Below are positions 12,331-22,329 of a DNA stretch of 64,000 bases, piece after piece. Positions within the stretch are counted from its first letter, which is position 1. The number at the start of each line of letters is the position of its first letter. The stretch comes from Orientallactaga sibirica (taxonomy: Eukaryota > Chordata > Mammalia > Rodentia > Dipodidae), in NCBI GenBank assembly GCA_036365145.1, contig JAEOAD010000982.1, forward strand, positions 4,986,001 to 5,050,000. Reading direction: 5' to 3'. Made by a program: the position numbers and the translations under genes. The notes below the pieces were generated by a model, which saw nothing but the letters and a program-made list of their open reading frames with translations, searched no databases and was not told where the DNA came from.

Positions 12331-12532
12331 TTCTGCCCCTGGCCCCCAATAGATTTAGTTCCTGGCCCCCAATAGATTTATAACTATCACACATTGTAAA
12401 TTGTACTCAGTCCAATTTCAAAGGTTCTCACAGTCTTGACCAACTTAAGATAGTGAGTCCTGTAAAATCAAACAAGGTAAATACTTTCAACATGTAAAGG
12501 CACAGAGTAAACATTTTTAACTGGTATAAGGC
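12331..12532 (-). mobile_element. 3' internal segment (antisense) ending AAGGC
   Basis: Reversed polypurine tract next to the LTR, present twice as a 23-bp tandem (12,338 and 12,361). It then runs to CTGGTATAAGGC, where the sense LTR begins abruptly. The end carries the inner element's variant (TATAAGGC), whereas the outer element has TAAAAAGCAAAG at 14,538-14,549. Confidence 0.8.
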
Positions 12533-12923
12533 TGTGGTAGTTTGAATATATGTCCCCCAATATATTCAGTGTTTTATTGTTTTATAGTTTGCATCTGTAA
12601 TCACCTTGCTAGAGGCAAGGTCACTGGGGGCTGGTCTTAAGGTGTGGTGATGGTTTGAGAGTCCATTGTAAAGATATGCAAATGTGTCTAGCAGGAGTTC
12701 CTGAAGTCTGCTGTGTGACCTTTGGCTGTAGTTAGTTTTGCCCTGTGTGCTGTGGTGGCTGGTTGGCTTTGCTCTCTCTGCCTGGCCTTGTGAGAGCAGG
12801 CCGCTTCTTCTGCCATTATGGAACTTCCCCTGGATCTGTAAGCTTCAATAAATAATATCCCTTCCTCCATAACTGTGCCTGGTCTGGAAGTTCATCTCAG
12901 CGAACCTGAAGCTGTCTGCAACA
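12533..12923 (+). mobile_element. inner LTR 1 (sense)
   Basis: Complete 391-bp LTR from TGTGGTAGTTTG to CTGTCTGCAACA, with AATAAA at about 12,847. It is almost identical, reversed, to the LTR at 13,950-14,343, with only a handful of single-base differences. The two therefore look like the paired LTRs of one DNA copy. Confidence 0.88.
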
Positions 12924-13949
12924 GTAAAGTGGTACCGAGGAGTGTGGGGTGAGATGAACCTGACCGTGTGGATATTCGTCTTTTGGAACCTTTGTTTTGG
13001 AGGAATGGGCATGGACTTGGTGCTTGCAACTGAAGATGCCTTCTGGAGTGGTAAGCCAAGTTTTATGGACTATTCTTATGAGAGTTTGAGAATGCTAAGT
13101 GCAGACAGTATTGAACTTCGAGGCTTGGCTTATGAGCTTTCTAAGGGGAAGGAAAGACTGCAGAGGACTTTGTTGGAACTGGGCTACTGGCATAAAGGAT
13201 GGCTACGTTCCGCTATCCAGGCCCAGAAAGTTTGATCAAGGTTAAATTTGTAATGGACTGATGTGCTTGGCTAAAGATATCGGACTGAAATTTTAAGATT
13301 TTTGAGTTGGAAAACCTGAAGCAAGCTAAAAGTAGAGGCACTGAGACTGGTTAAGCTGCTATTGTCTACACATTAGCAATCTTAAGGAAGGTGGAAGGAA
13401 GGTGGCCTGACTTGATTTACATTAAAACAATGGAGAGGATGCCTGAGGAAAGACTGTTAGAAATGCAAACTTTTGGAAAGAGTGTTTACTGGAGAAGGAA
13501 CCTGCTTTTCAAGGCTCTGATTTATTTTGTCCCTGGATTAAGAATATGGCTGTGTCCTGCACACCTGGTATTAGTTTTGGAAATATGAAAAATGCATAGA
13601 ATGGTCATGAGTTGCACACGGTTCCAGGAGCCGCTGCTGAGATGCGGCATGAAGCAGGGCATGAAGACCCTCAGGAATAGGCTGGAAAAGCCTTTGGAAG
13701 ATGGACTGTGGGTTGCATGGAGACCTGAAGATGTTTTGGATATACCAGGACTGTGCAAAAGGGCTACCATGGAGTGCAGTGTTGGCATGGGATGAAAGTT
13801 TTCCCTGGCGACTCTGCCCAGCTGGAGGGGCGGAATTGGAAAACTGGAGACTGTCAGTCTCTGGTTATATTGAACTTGAACTGCAGAAGTTTGATGACTG
13901 TTGATGGTGGTTGAGTTTGCATTATTCTAGTCTCTCCTTGCTATGCCTT
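12924..13949 (+). mobile_element. inner element 5' internal region (sense)
   Basis: Begins GTAAAG then TGGTACCGAGGAGTG, a primer-binding-site-like match to the 3' end of tRNA-Leu, as expected for ERVL/MaLR. It has a 93-codon ATG frame (12,954-13,235) also open in the outer copy. The region ends at CTATGCCTT, the reverse of the AAGGC bordering the left junction. No known protein domain. Confidence 0.8.
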
Positions 13950-14343
13950 TGTAGCAGACAGCTTCAGGTTCGCTGAGATGAACTTCCAGACCAGGCACAG
14001 TTATGGAGGAAGGGATATTATTTATTGAAGCTTACAGATCCAGGGGAAGTTCCATAATGGCAGAAGTAGCGGCCTGCTCTCACAAGGCCAGGCAGAGAGA
14101 GCAAAAGCCAACCAGCCACCACAGCACACAGGGCAAAAACTAACTACAGCCAAAAGGTCACACAGCAGACTTCAGGAACTCCTGCTAGACACATTTGCAT
14201 ATCTTTACAATGGACTCTCAAACCATCACCACACCTTAAGACCAGCCCCCAGTGACCTTGCCTCTAGCAAGGTGATTACAGATGCAAACTATAAAACAAT
14301 AAAACACTGAATATATTGGGGGACATATATTCAAACTACCACA
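13950..14343 (-). mobile_element. inner LTR 2 (antisense)
   Basis: Starts TGTAGCAGACAGC and ends CTACCACA. Partner of the sense LTR at 12,533. Both have the CTCACAAGGCCAGGCAGAG and AGACCAGCCCCCAGTGACC variants that the outer LTRs lack. Confidence 0.88.
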
Positions 14344-15573
14344 TTCCGCCCCTGGCCCCCAATATATTTAGCTCCTGGCCCCCAATAGATTTATAACTAT
14401 CACACATTGTAAATTGTACTCAGTCCAATTTCAAAGGTTCTCACAGTCTTGACCAACTTAAGATAGTGAGTCCTGTAAAATCAAACAAGTTAAATACTTT
14501 CAACATGTAAAGGCACAGAGTAAACATTTTTAACTGGTAAAAAGCAAAGAGAGACTAGAATAATGCAAATTCAACTATCATCAGCCGTCATCAAACTTCT
14601 GCAGTTCAAGTTCAATATAACCAGAGACTGACAATCTCCAGGTTTTCCAATTCTGCCCCTCCAGGTGGGCAGAGTAGCCAGGGAAAACTTCCATCCCAGG
14701 CCAACACTGCACACTACATGGGAGCCCTTGCATAGTCCTGGTATATCCAAAACATCTTCAGGTCTCCATGCAAACCACAGTCCATCTTCCAGAGGCTCTT
14801 CCAGCCTATTTCTGAGGGTTTTTCTGCCCTGCCTCATGCCGCATCTCAGCAGCGGCTCCTGGAACCATGTGCAATTCATGACCACTCCATGCATTTTTCA
14901 TGCTTCCAAAACTAATGCCAGGTGTGCAAGACACAGACATATTCTTAATCCAGGGACGAAATTAATCATAGCCTTGAAAAGCAGGTTCCTTCTCCAGTCA
15001 ACTCTTTACAAGAGTTTGCATTTCTAATAAGTCTTTCCTCAGGCATCCTCTCCATTGTTTTAATGTAAAGCAGTCAGGCCACCTTCCTTCCACCTTCCTT
15101 AAGATTGCTAATGTGTTTGACAATAGCAGCTCCAGTAACCTAAAACCAGTCTCAGTGCCTCTATAATTTTAACTTGCTTGAGGTTTTCCAACTTAAAATC
15201 TTAAAATCTCAGTCCATTATCTTTAGCCAAGCACATCAGTCCATTACAAATTTAACTGTGATCAAACTTTCTGGGCCTGGATAGTGGAACATAGCCATCC
15301 CTTATGCCAGTAGCCCAGTTCCAACAAAGTCCTCTGCAGTCTTTCCTTCCCCTTAGAAAGCTCATAAGCCAAGCCTCCAAGATCAATACTGTCTGCACTT
15401 AGCATTCTCAAACTCTCATCAGAATAGTCCATAAAACTTGGCTTACCACTCCAGAAGGCACCTTCAGTTGCAAGCACCAAGTCCATGCCCATTCCTCCAA
15501 AACAAAGGTTCCAAAAGACAAATATCCACACGATCTGGTTCATCTCGCCCCACACTCCTAGGTACCACTTTAC
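14344..15573 (-). mobile_element. complete internal region (antisense)
   Basis: 1,230 bp from the reversed polypurine tract to the reversed primer-binding site (CTAGGTACCACTTTAC). The inner copy's two separated pieces sum to 1,228 bp, so they are the same region split. The 93-codon frame (15,262-15,543, minus) is about 96% identical to the sense copy, and most differences change the amino acid, so no selection for coding is apparent. Confidence 0.85.
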
Positions 15574-15951
15574 TGTAGCAGACAGCTTCAGGTTTGCTGA
15601 GATGAACTTCCAGACCAGGCACAGTTATGGAGGAAGGGATATTATTTATTGAAGCTTACAGATCCAGGGGAAGTTCCATAATGGCAGGAGAAGCAGCCTG
15701 CTTTCACAGGGCCAAGCAGAGAGAGAGAAACCAACCAGGCACACAGCACACTGAGCAAAACTACAGCCAAAAGCCTAGCACACTTCAGAAACTCCAGCTA
15801 GGCACACTTTGCATATCTTTACAATGGAATCTCAAACCATCACCACACCTTAATGCCCACTGACATTGCCTCTAGCAAGGTGGCTGAGGATGCAAACTAT
15901 AAACTAATAAAACACTGAATATATTGGGGACCATATATTCAAACTACCACA
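15574..15951 (-). mobile_element. outer LTR 2 (antisense)
   Basis: Reversed LTR from TGTAGCAGACAGC to CTACCACA, of the same variant group as the LTR at 11,946. Followed directly by the CCCTG target duplication. Confidence 0.88.
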
Positions 15952-16132
15952 CCCTGTGAGGACACTTGGAGGAGATAGGACCAGCAAGTCAAGGAAAAGC
16001 CTTGGGAGAATCCAGCCATTCCCACACCTTGAACTCAGACCGCCGTCTCCGGGAATGGAGAATGGGAATGGGAGAGAATATCTGCTATTTAAGCAACACA
16101 GTCTGTGGAACTTAGTTGTGGCAGGCCTGCAT
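15952..16132 (+). mobile_element. old MLT1-like LTR, right part
   Basis: Continues the LTR interrupted at 11,945. It carries GCTATTTAAGCAACACAGTC and TGTGGAACTTAGTTGTGGCA, the usual 3' part of such LTRs. Confidence 0.6.
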
Positions 16133-17500
16133 TAATATATATCTAAAAGCATATGAAGAGATGTCCTCGCAAAATATATAAATAGGTCTGTTTGTGCAAT
16201 TTAAAAATTGTATGTGATGCAACAAAAATAAGGTAGCTGAGGTATAGGAGCAGAACCTTTCTCAGAAATGTTGTTTGTATAATTTTTAAAAATAACAGGT
16301 AGTGAATCATTTCATTTTCTCTATTTGAGTTTCCTGTCAAAGGAGGATACCAAAGGAACACCACTGTTTTGTGAATATTTTTCTACACAAAACGTGTGTT
16401 CTTTTATATCACAGCAACATAGCTGAGTAAATGTAAACCTACTTTCCTGATCCACCACAACCATGTACATCTTGAGTTTCAGGGAGTGGGAGCCACAGTG
16501 ATTGGAATATATATCTTTGGCTAAATTGTGCTTTGCCTCCATGTGGGATCAGTGGAATCATGTCATAAATAAGATTCTGCAATACTGTGGCATCTTTTAA
16601 CAAGCTCTGATTGTGTTGTTCAAAGTGCTCCTTTGACACAAAACATTGTCGATATATTTAACCACATTAAGCTGACATTTGATATCACCTCTTATAAGGC
16701 GTTGGGTGACATGTGTTGCAGGGGTGTATGTGACTATTGAAAGAGTATTTTGAATATCACCCATACACAATTTCACTTTTTTCCAGGATTCCCCACCCAA
16801 CACAGTGGTATTATGGGCTACTTGTCAGAACCAAACCACTGTCAGGGAGATAAAAGGACACTTAATAAGCAGAAGCGATTTAACAAAAAAAAGCATGGCA
16901 TTATCTGTGATTTAAGAGACCTCCTTGCAGCATTCAGCCTCTGAAGAATTTACCTCTTGCCTAAAACATGACTCCTATCCAAATGAGGGTGTTGACATTT
17001 ATACACATGAGTTAGACTTTGAAATTTTTATTTCTTTTCCATCCTTTTTGTGGCAGAACCAGAAAGGGAAAGCAAGAATGGGAATGCCAAAATACACACA
17101 CTGTTTGGCCTGTCATGGTGAGGATAATTGGAGACACTGTGACGAGGCAGTTGGTGGTGAGAGTCACAGCAGGGTTTTATGGGTACAAATGAGCAATGTC
17201 TCCACACTTGCTCGGGCGTTCCAAAATTGACTGTATTTTAGAACTGTCACTCTCCCTGATGAAAGTGAGAAAGAAGGTTGAAGTCAAACAGCACACTTGA
17301 TATTTAAAAACTAGTGAACACAAAGAATGGGCCAACAAATAATATGGCACTAATAATATTTCTTAAATTTGAGTAAATACAAGTTATATTTTTCTTTTCT
17401 CCTCTTTTTTATAATTTTAAAATGTTATTAATTTTATAATAAAGAAAAATATGAGAATCCCATTCAGAAAGCAAGTCAATATTTTATAAACTCATGGAGT
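16133..17500. other. unannotated non-coding stretch
   Basis: No repeat recognised. A 101-codon plus-strand frame at 16,925-17,230 has no recognisable motif and no exon-like flanks that I can defend. Confidence 0.35.
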
Positions 17501-17524
17501 TTAAGTTGTTGTTTTAATATTGTA

Positions 17525-17735
17525 TTTTTAATTTATTTGAGAGAGAGTCAAATGGAGAGAGAAAGAGAGAGAGAAAGAGGAGAATGGGTGCACCAGGGCC
17601 TCTAGCCACTGCAAAAAAAATTCCAGATGTATGAGCCACCTTGTGCATCTGGCTTACTTGGGTATTGGGGAATCAAACCTGGGTTCTTTGGCTTTGCAGG
17701 CAAGCACCTTAACCATTAAGCCATCTCTCCAGCCC
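17525..17735 (-). mobile_element. Dip-like SINE, antisense
   Basis: AATTTATTTGAGAGAGAGTC tail side, CTTGTGCATCTGGCTTACTT, CAAACCTGGGTTCTTTGGC, terminus AAGCCATCTCTCCAGCCC. A TAAGTTG repeat lies near both ends. Confidence 0.85.
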
Positions 17736-17760
17736 TAAGTTGCTTTAAAAGAAGGATTTT

Positions 17761-17905
17761 AGCCAGGCTTGGTGGTGCATACCTTTAATCCCAGCACTCG
17801 GGAGGCAGAGGTAGGAGGATCGCCTGAGACTACATTAGTGAATTCCAGGTGAGCCTGGACTAGAGTGAAACCCTACTTTGAAAAAGCCAAAAAAAAAAAA
17901 AAAAT
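17761..17905 (+). mobile_element. B1 SINE
   Basis: GCCAGGCTTGGTGGTGCATA head and dipodid-type tail, with a small internal deletion after GGAGGATCGC. Confidence 0.9.
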
Positions 17906-17934
17906 TAAAAAGAAGGTTTTGAAAGGGGAGTAAA

Positions 17935-18270
17935 GGGCTGGGGAGATAGCTTAGTGGGTAAAGTGCTTATAGCACAATCATAAGGAGCGAGTTTGATTCC
18001 TCAGCACCTATGTATAAACCAGGTGTGGTGGCATTGCCTGTAACCCAAGTACTAGAGAGGTAAAAACATAAGAATCCCTGGGGTTCACTGGCCAGCCTAT
18101 CTAGCCTAATTGGTGAGTTCCAGGACAATAAGAGACCCTGTCTCAAAACGAAGTAAGGTGAAGAATGACTAAGACAGACAATGTTGACTTCTGACCTTCG
18201 CAGGCATGCATACACAAGCGTGTGCATACAGAGAAATTAACATACATGCACGCACACAATACATACATAC
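17935..18270 (+). mobile_element. long tRNA-headed SINE
   Basis: GGGCTGGGGAGATAGCTTAG head, GGTGTGGTGGCATTGCCTGT, GGCCAGCCTATCTAGCC, GAGACCCTGTCTCAAAA, then a CA-rich degenerate tail. Confidence 0.78.
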
Positions 18271-18767
18271 TACATACCTACACAATATAGTTGAACTATA
18301 CTATGTATGTTGCAAAATATGTCAAGGAGCTTTGTATTACTATAATAAGTATATGAAAGTAGTAGTAGTTTTCCTTTACTATAACAAGCATCAGACATAC
18401 TCAACTTAAAAGGAGAAAATAAACATTTTCACTTAAAGTTTTGGAAGTTTTATAAGAGTCCTGGCAGAAGAGCTATTTTAAAGAGGGACAGTTGTTCCCT
18501 TCCCTTGGCTACCAGACTACAGAAAAATTTATGCAGTGGTGAGAATAAATATTTCATCATCAATTTTGAAAGGCAACTTCTTTTTAGATCATAGGGAGGT
18601 GAATATTCAGTATGACTGTTATTTACATTCATTACCATTCTCCCCCAGAATCTCACTATTTCCTTAATGAGCAAAAGAATGCATAAGCAGTCAAGGAACA
18701 AAAGTGCTTGCTATCAGTGTCTGACTGAAAGAAAGACTGTTAGGCTTACTCTTTTCTTAGGTCATTG

Positions 18768-19115
18768 TATTAGCTACTTTCTTGTTGCTCTGGCCAAATA
18801 ACTGACCAGAAACAATTTATGGATAAAAAGGGTTTTTAAGCTTACAAGTCAAGGTTGTAATCCCTCATTGCAAGGAAGACAGACATAATGGCGGGATCTT
18901 GAGGCCACTGGTCCATATAGCCCCCAGAGAGGAAGCAAAGAGTCATGAAGGCTGCCACTCAGCAAGCTCTCTCTTGTTTATTCAGTCCAGGATACTGGCC
19001 CATAGAATAACATCACCCACACTGAGGGTGGGTGTTACCGCCTCAATTAGCCTAAGCTAGAAAATCCAAGAAAATCCATATATGCCAAGATATTCATTTT
19101 TATGGTATTCAAATT
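18768..19115. mobile_element. possible URR1-like DNA transposon copy
   Basis: TAGCTACTTTCTTGTTGCTC, CTGACCAGAAACAATTTATG and ATAACATCACCCACACTGAG follow the layout of the rodent non-autonomous hAT-Charlie element URR1. I identify it from memory of its general pattern, and the termini are not clear. Confidence 0.45.
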
Positions 19116-19402
19116 TTGTCAAATAGTGAGTGGGTCTTTGATAAAGTAGCAAAGACAATTGAAAGAAGGAAATAGCTCTCACTTAACTTCAGATGAACTA
19201 CTGCAAACCCCATTGAGCACCTGAAACCATTAATAGCACCAACTCTAAGTATACTCTGTTTTCTTCCTTCCTACACTTCCATACTTACACTGATATTTAA
19301 TTAAAGTGAGTGTTCATCATTTCACTTCAGCATTCTATAAAGTCATAAAAAGTGGCTTTGGCATATCTGGTTTGCTGTCTAACAGAGCAGAGTAGAGTAG
19401 TG

Positions 19403-19460
19403 AACCCAGGGCCTTGTGCATTCTAGATGAGCACTCTACCACTGAGCTGTGCTTCCAGCA
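19403..19460 (-). mobile_element. ID-like SINE fragment, antisense
   Basis: GAACCCAGGGCCTTGTGCAT and CTCTACCACTGAGCTGTG are the reversed tRNA-like ID core. Confidence 0.7.
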
Positions 19461-19619
19461 CTGATGTGAATTGCTAACATCATTTGTCTTGTGCTTGGAA
19501 CCATTATTAAGAAACCATTATTAAGATGATAGTCAATCTAATGACTGAGATTGTTTAAAGCAAGGGACAGGTGGGCAGTGCATACAGCCTGGAGGAAAGT
19601 GGGAGACTGAGCAGAAGAA

Positions 19620-19815
19620 CGTATTTACAAAATTCATATTGTTTAAGGGACTTGTATACAAAATATACTAAGAACTCTTAAATCCCAAGAAAAGAAAATA
19701 ATTAAATTTACAAACAGAACAGACACATTACCAGAGGACATCTAAAAATGATTTTAAAAAGTAACAATAAAGGATTATTCCACATCACTTGTTATTAAGA
19801 AATTCAATTACAGTC
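19620..19815 (+). mobile_element. old L1 ORF2 fragment
   Basis: AAATATACTAAGAACTCTTA, CCAAGAAAAGAAAATAATTA and ACCAGAGGACATCTAAAAAT are diverged L1 ORF2 3' landmarks in the usual order. A short antisense tRNA-SINE piece follows (about 19,816-19,905). Confidence 0.6.
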
Positions 19816-20068
19816 CTGTGTAGCCATGCCCAGTTTCTTAGGTGGTTGCTAATTGTTCAAACTCAGGTCCTCATGCATCAATAGCATACACTCCTCAGCC
19901 CCCAAAGTATATAATTCTTAACAGATCTTACATCGCAGATTCATTACCCTCTTCCTACTGGTGAGGAGGCAAAGATTGAGCCCAGTGACTCTCTTATCTC
20001 CTCAGTGACTGAACTCATCTTAATATGATGCTTCCTTATATATTTGTAATTTTAAGAAATATTTTCCT

Positions 20069-20283
20069 AGCTGAGGAGATGGCTCAGCAGTTAAAGCTGC
20101 TTGCTTGCAAAGCCTACTGATTCACGTTCAAGTCTCCAGTGCCCACATAAAGCCAAATGTACAAAAGTGGAGCATGCATCTGGAATTCATCTGCAGTGAC
20201 AAGTGGTCTTGGTGTGTCCATTCTCTCTCTTTCTCTCTGTCTTCCTCCCTTTTTCTCTCTTAAATAAATAAATACTTATTTTT
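20069..20283 (+). mobile_element. Dip-like SINE
   Basis: AGCTGAGGAGATGGCTCAGC head, CTTGCAAAGCC, GCATCTGGAATTCATCTGCA, (CT)-rich block, AAATAAATAAATA tail. Confidence 0.85.
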
Positions 20284-20389
20284 TTCAAAAGACATGTTTT
20301 CCTTTACTATATGCTTTTAAAATTAAACTTTAGTGCACCCATGACAAACATAAACAGAAAATTTCAATCTTTCAGTTCTCTGGTAATCT

Positions 20390-20700
20390 TTAAGGACCGT
20401 GTTTGCTTCTAATAGTATGCTTGAGCTACACTGTGTGTTCTTTGACATATTTTCATTAGCAACTAGTGAGTTGGAAATCCAAACACAATTGTTTGCTTCC
20501 ATTGTTCTTACAATGGCATATCCATTGAAATTCTCCCTGATTTATGCAGATTATAGAGAGTTTATTATGGAATTGGCTGCATTCGAACAATGAGTTTTGC
20601 AACTGGCAACTGTAACAATAAATGCAGAGAATGTAATTTCTTTCAACTTGCATCCTTTCCAAATGTCAATATACTGCAACTTCAATATTAGACTATACAC
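20390..20700. promoter_or_regulatory. possible regulatory patch with paired SOX-like sites
   Basis: Repeat-free sequence holding the perfect inverted pair CCATTGT-TCTT-ACAATGG (20,499-20,516) and the palindrome ACAATTGT (20,485-20,492), both SOX-core-like. Short motifs occur by chance, so this is only a candidate. Confidence 0.2.
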
Positions 20701-21303
20701 AAATGTTTCTGCTCTATGAGTTTTTCTCTCACTTTAGTTTATAACTTGAAGAGTTGAAAATGAAGGTTCACATTCACAAAACGAAGTGCTAACTTTTAAA
20801 AACCTTTCTACATTTCATGCAAAAAGTTTTCAGAAATAGGTCATAGCACTAAGGCCAGAGAGAATGTAGTAGGTATATTTCACATTTGAAAGACATACTC
20901 AAACATCTGGAATAGATGAGTGGTGTGATGAATTCAATAAATGACAAGCTCATACAGAGATGAAAATGTGTACATTCTTAAAATCTGAGGATGGAAATTA
21001 GTGATGGTACTATTGAATGTAGAGGGAGCAATACAAATGCTATGCAGGGTGTGGATTTTGAGAAACTCTTTTCTTTTTTACTAATAATTTAGCCCTGCAT
21101 TGACAATCATTCCATTCACCAAAGAACATTTTCTTGTCAAATACGCTTGTATGGAGGTTTTTTTAAGTATCTGATGTTCAGAATTTAATATTCTCCCACA
21201 TAGCCAGGCATTGTGGTCTCTGCAGAAAAAGTTTTGAGTTAATTATTTTTTAGTGAAAGGAGTTTTTCTGGTCACTCATCTTCCTTCAAAAAATGCAGAA
21301 AGT

Positions 21304-21446
21304 GGCCGGGTGTGGTGGCGCACGCCTTTAATCCCAGCACTTGGGAGGCAGAGGTAGGAGGATCACCGAGAGTTCGAAGCCACCCTGAGACTACATAGTT
21401 AATTCCAGGTCAGCCTGGACCAGAGTGAGACCCTACCTCGAAAAAC

Positions 21447-21488
<42 letters not shown>
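21304..21488 (+). mobile_element. young B1 SINE with long poly(A)
   Basis: Near-consensus B1 (GGCCGGGTGTGGTGGCGCAC) with a poly(A) run of about 40. The direct repeat GCAGAAAG lies just before the head and just after the tail. The long pure tail suggests a recent insertion. Confidence 0.93.
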
Positions 21489-21492
<4 letters not shown>

Positions 21493-21954
21493 GAAAGAAA
21501 TCCTAAGCATTTTTTCCCCAAAATGCCATATACCCCTTGCTTCTGTTCTAGAACAAATATAAAATTAATGTCCCAAAAAAACTGGCTTCTGGTTATTCTT
21601 CCTCTTCTGTAGCTGTCAAGTCTGTATCCTAATTCTCATCATGTGAGCATAGAAATGCCAGTTATGAGTTCACAAAATTGTCTAGATAGACCAGCTAGTA
21701 GGTTTTAAAATATATGAAGGACTGTATAAGCACTTGATAAGAAAAGATAAAGCAGATCATTCTGGAGATATTTTAAAACTGTTTCCTTGTATCAGCAGAT
21801 CCTACCCATTCTAATTTAGACTATCTTTCAAATCTTCTCCTATGCAATTTCATCTCTACCATGCACCCTACAAGAAAACTACAGTAGATACCTGGAAATT
21901 TCCATGATACTGTTTTAGTCAACCAATGCCATTATTATTTATTTATTTTTATTT

Positions 21955-22030
21955 GACAATGCTGGAGATCAAACCCAGGGCTCCACAAATGCTAGGCCAG
22001 TGCTTTACTGATTAGCTATATCAACAGGTG
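21955..22030 (-). mobile_element. ID-like SINE fragment, antisense
   Basis: AATGCTGGAGATCAAACCCA and GTGCTTTACTGATTAGCTAT are the reversed ID core, diverged. Confidence 0.6.
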
Positions 22031-22329
22031 CTAGTGATCTCTTAAAACATATATCGGAAGACTTCACTTCCCCATTTAAAGTAATTGATTGCCTCTCAAT
22101 GAGAGCTCCTTCTTGTGTCTTCAAATTTGTGGTACATTGATAGCCTGAAACCCAGCAATGACAATTAAAGAGCTCATTGTATGAAAAACCTTTCATAATA
22201 AGGAAATATACCAGATTGTAAATTCATGTATATACTATGCAATTCTATTCATATTACATTACACTTGGCAAGACTAATTCAGTCTCAAATCAGACTGGTT
22301 TTATTTGGTTTTGTGATTTATTAAGGGTT

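Larger units (their letters stand above)
11946..15951. mobile_element. composite MaLR-type element with inverted extra unit
   Basis: A 4,006-bp block flanked by the 5-bp duplication CCCTG (11,941-11,945 and 15,952-15,956), the size used by this ERVL-related class. Its order is: LTR antisense, 3' internal antisense, LTR sense, 5' internal sense, LTR antisense, complete internal antisense, LTR antisense. The outer two LTRs (11,946 and 15,574) form one sequence group and the inner two (12,533 and 13,950) another. The block equals a normal antisense element of about 2.0 kb plus one further element length. I infer an autointegration inversion circle recombined into a related element. The internal regions encode no recognisable gag, pol or env, as usual for MaLR elements. 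Confidence 0.8.

Noticed and set aside
12954..13235. 93-codon ATG frame just after the LTR, also open in the second copy (15,262-15,543)
   Set aside because: About ten differences between copies, most of them amino-acid changing; no known domain; MaLR internal regions are normally non-coding. Openness is probably shared ancestry.
12533..13949. Ordinary nested insertion of a sense element into an antisense one
   Set aside because: A nested copy would continue through its 3' half to a second sense LTR. Instead it stops at the same internal site that borders its left end and meets an inverted LTR.
16925..17230. 101-codon plus-strand frame as a possible exon or gene
   Set aside because: No recognised motif, no convincing splice or promoter context; length is within chance expectation for the window.
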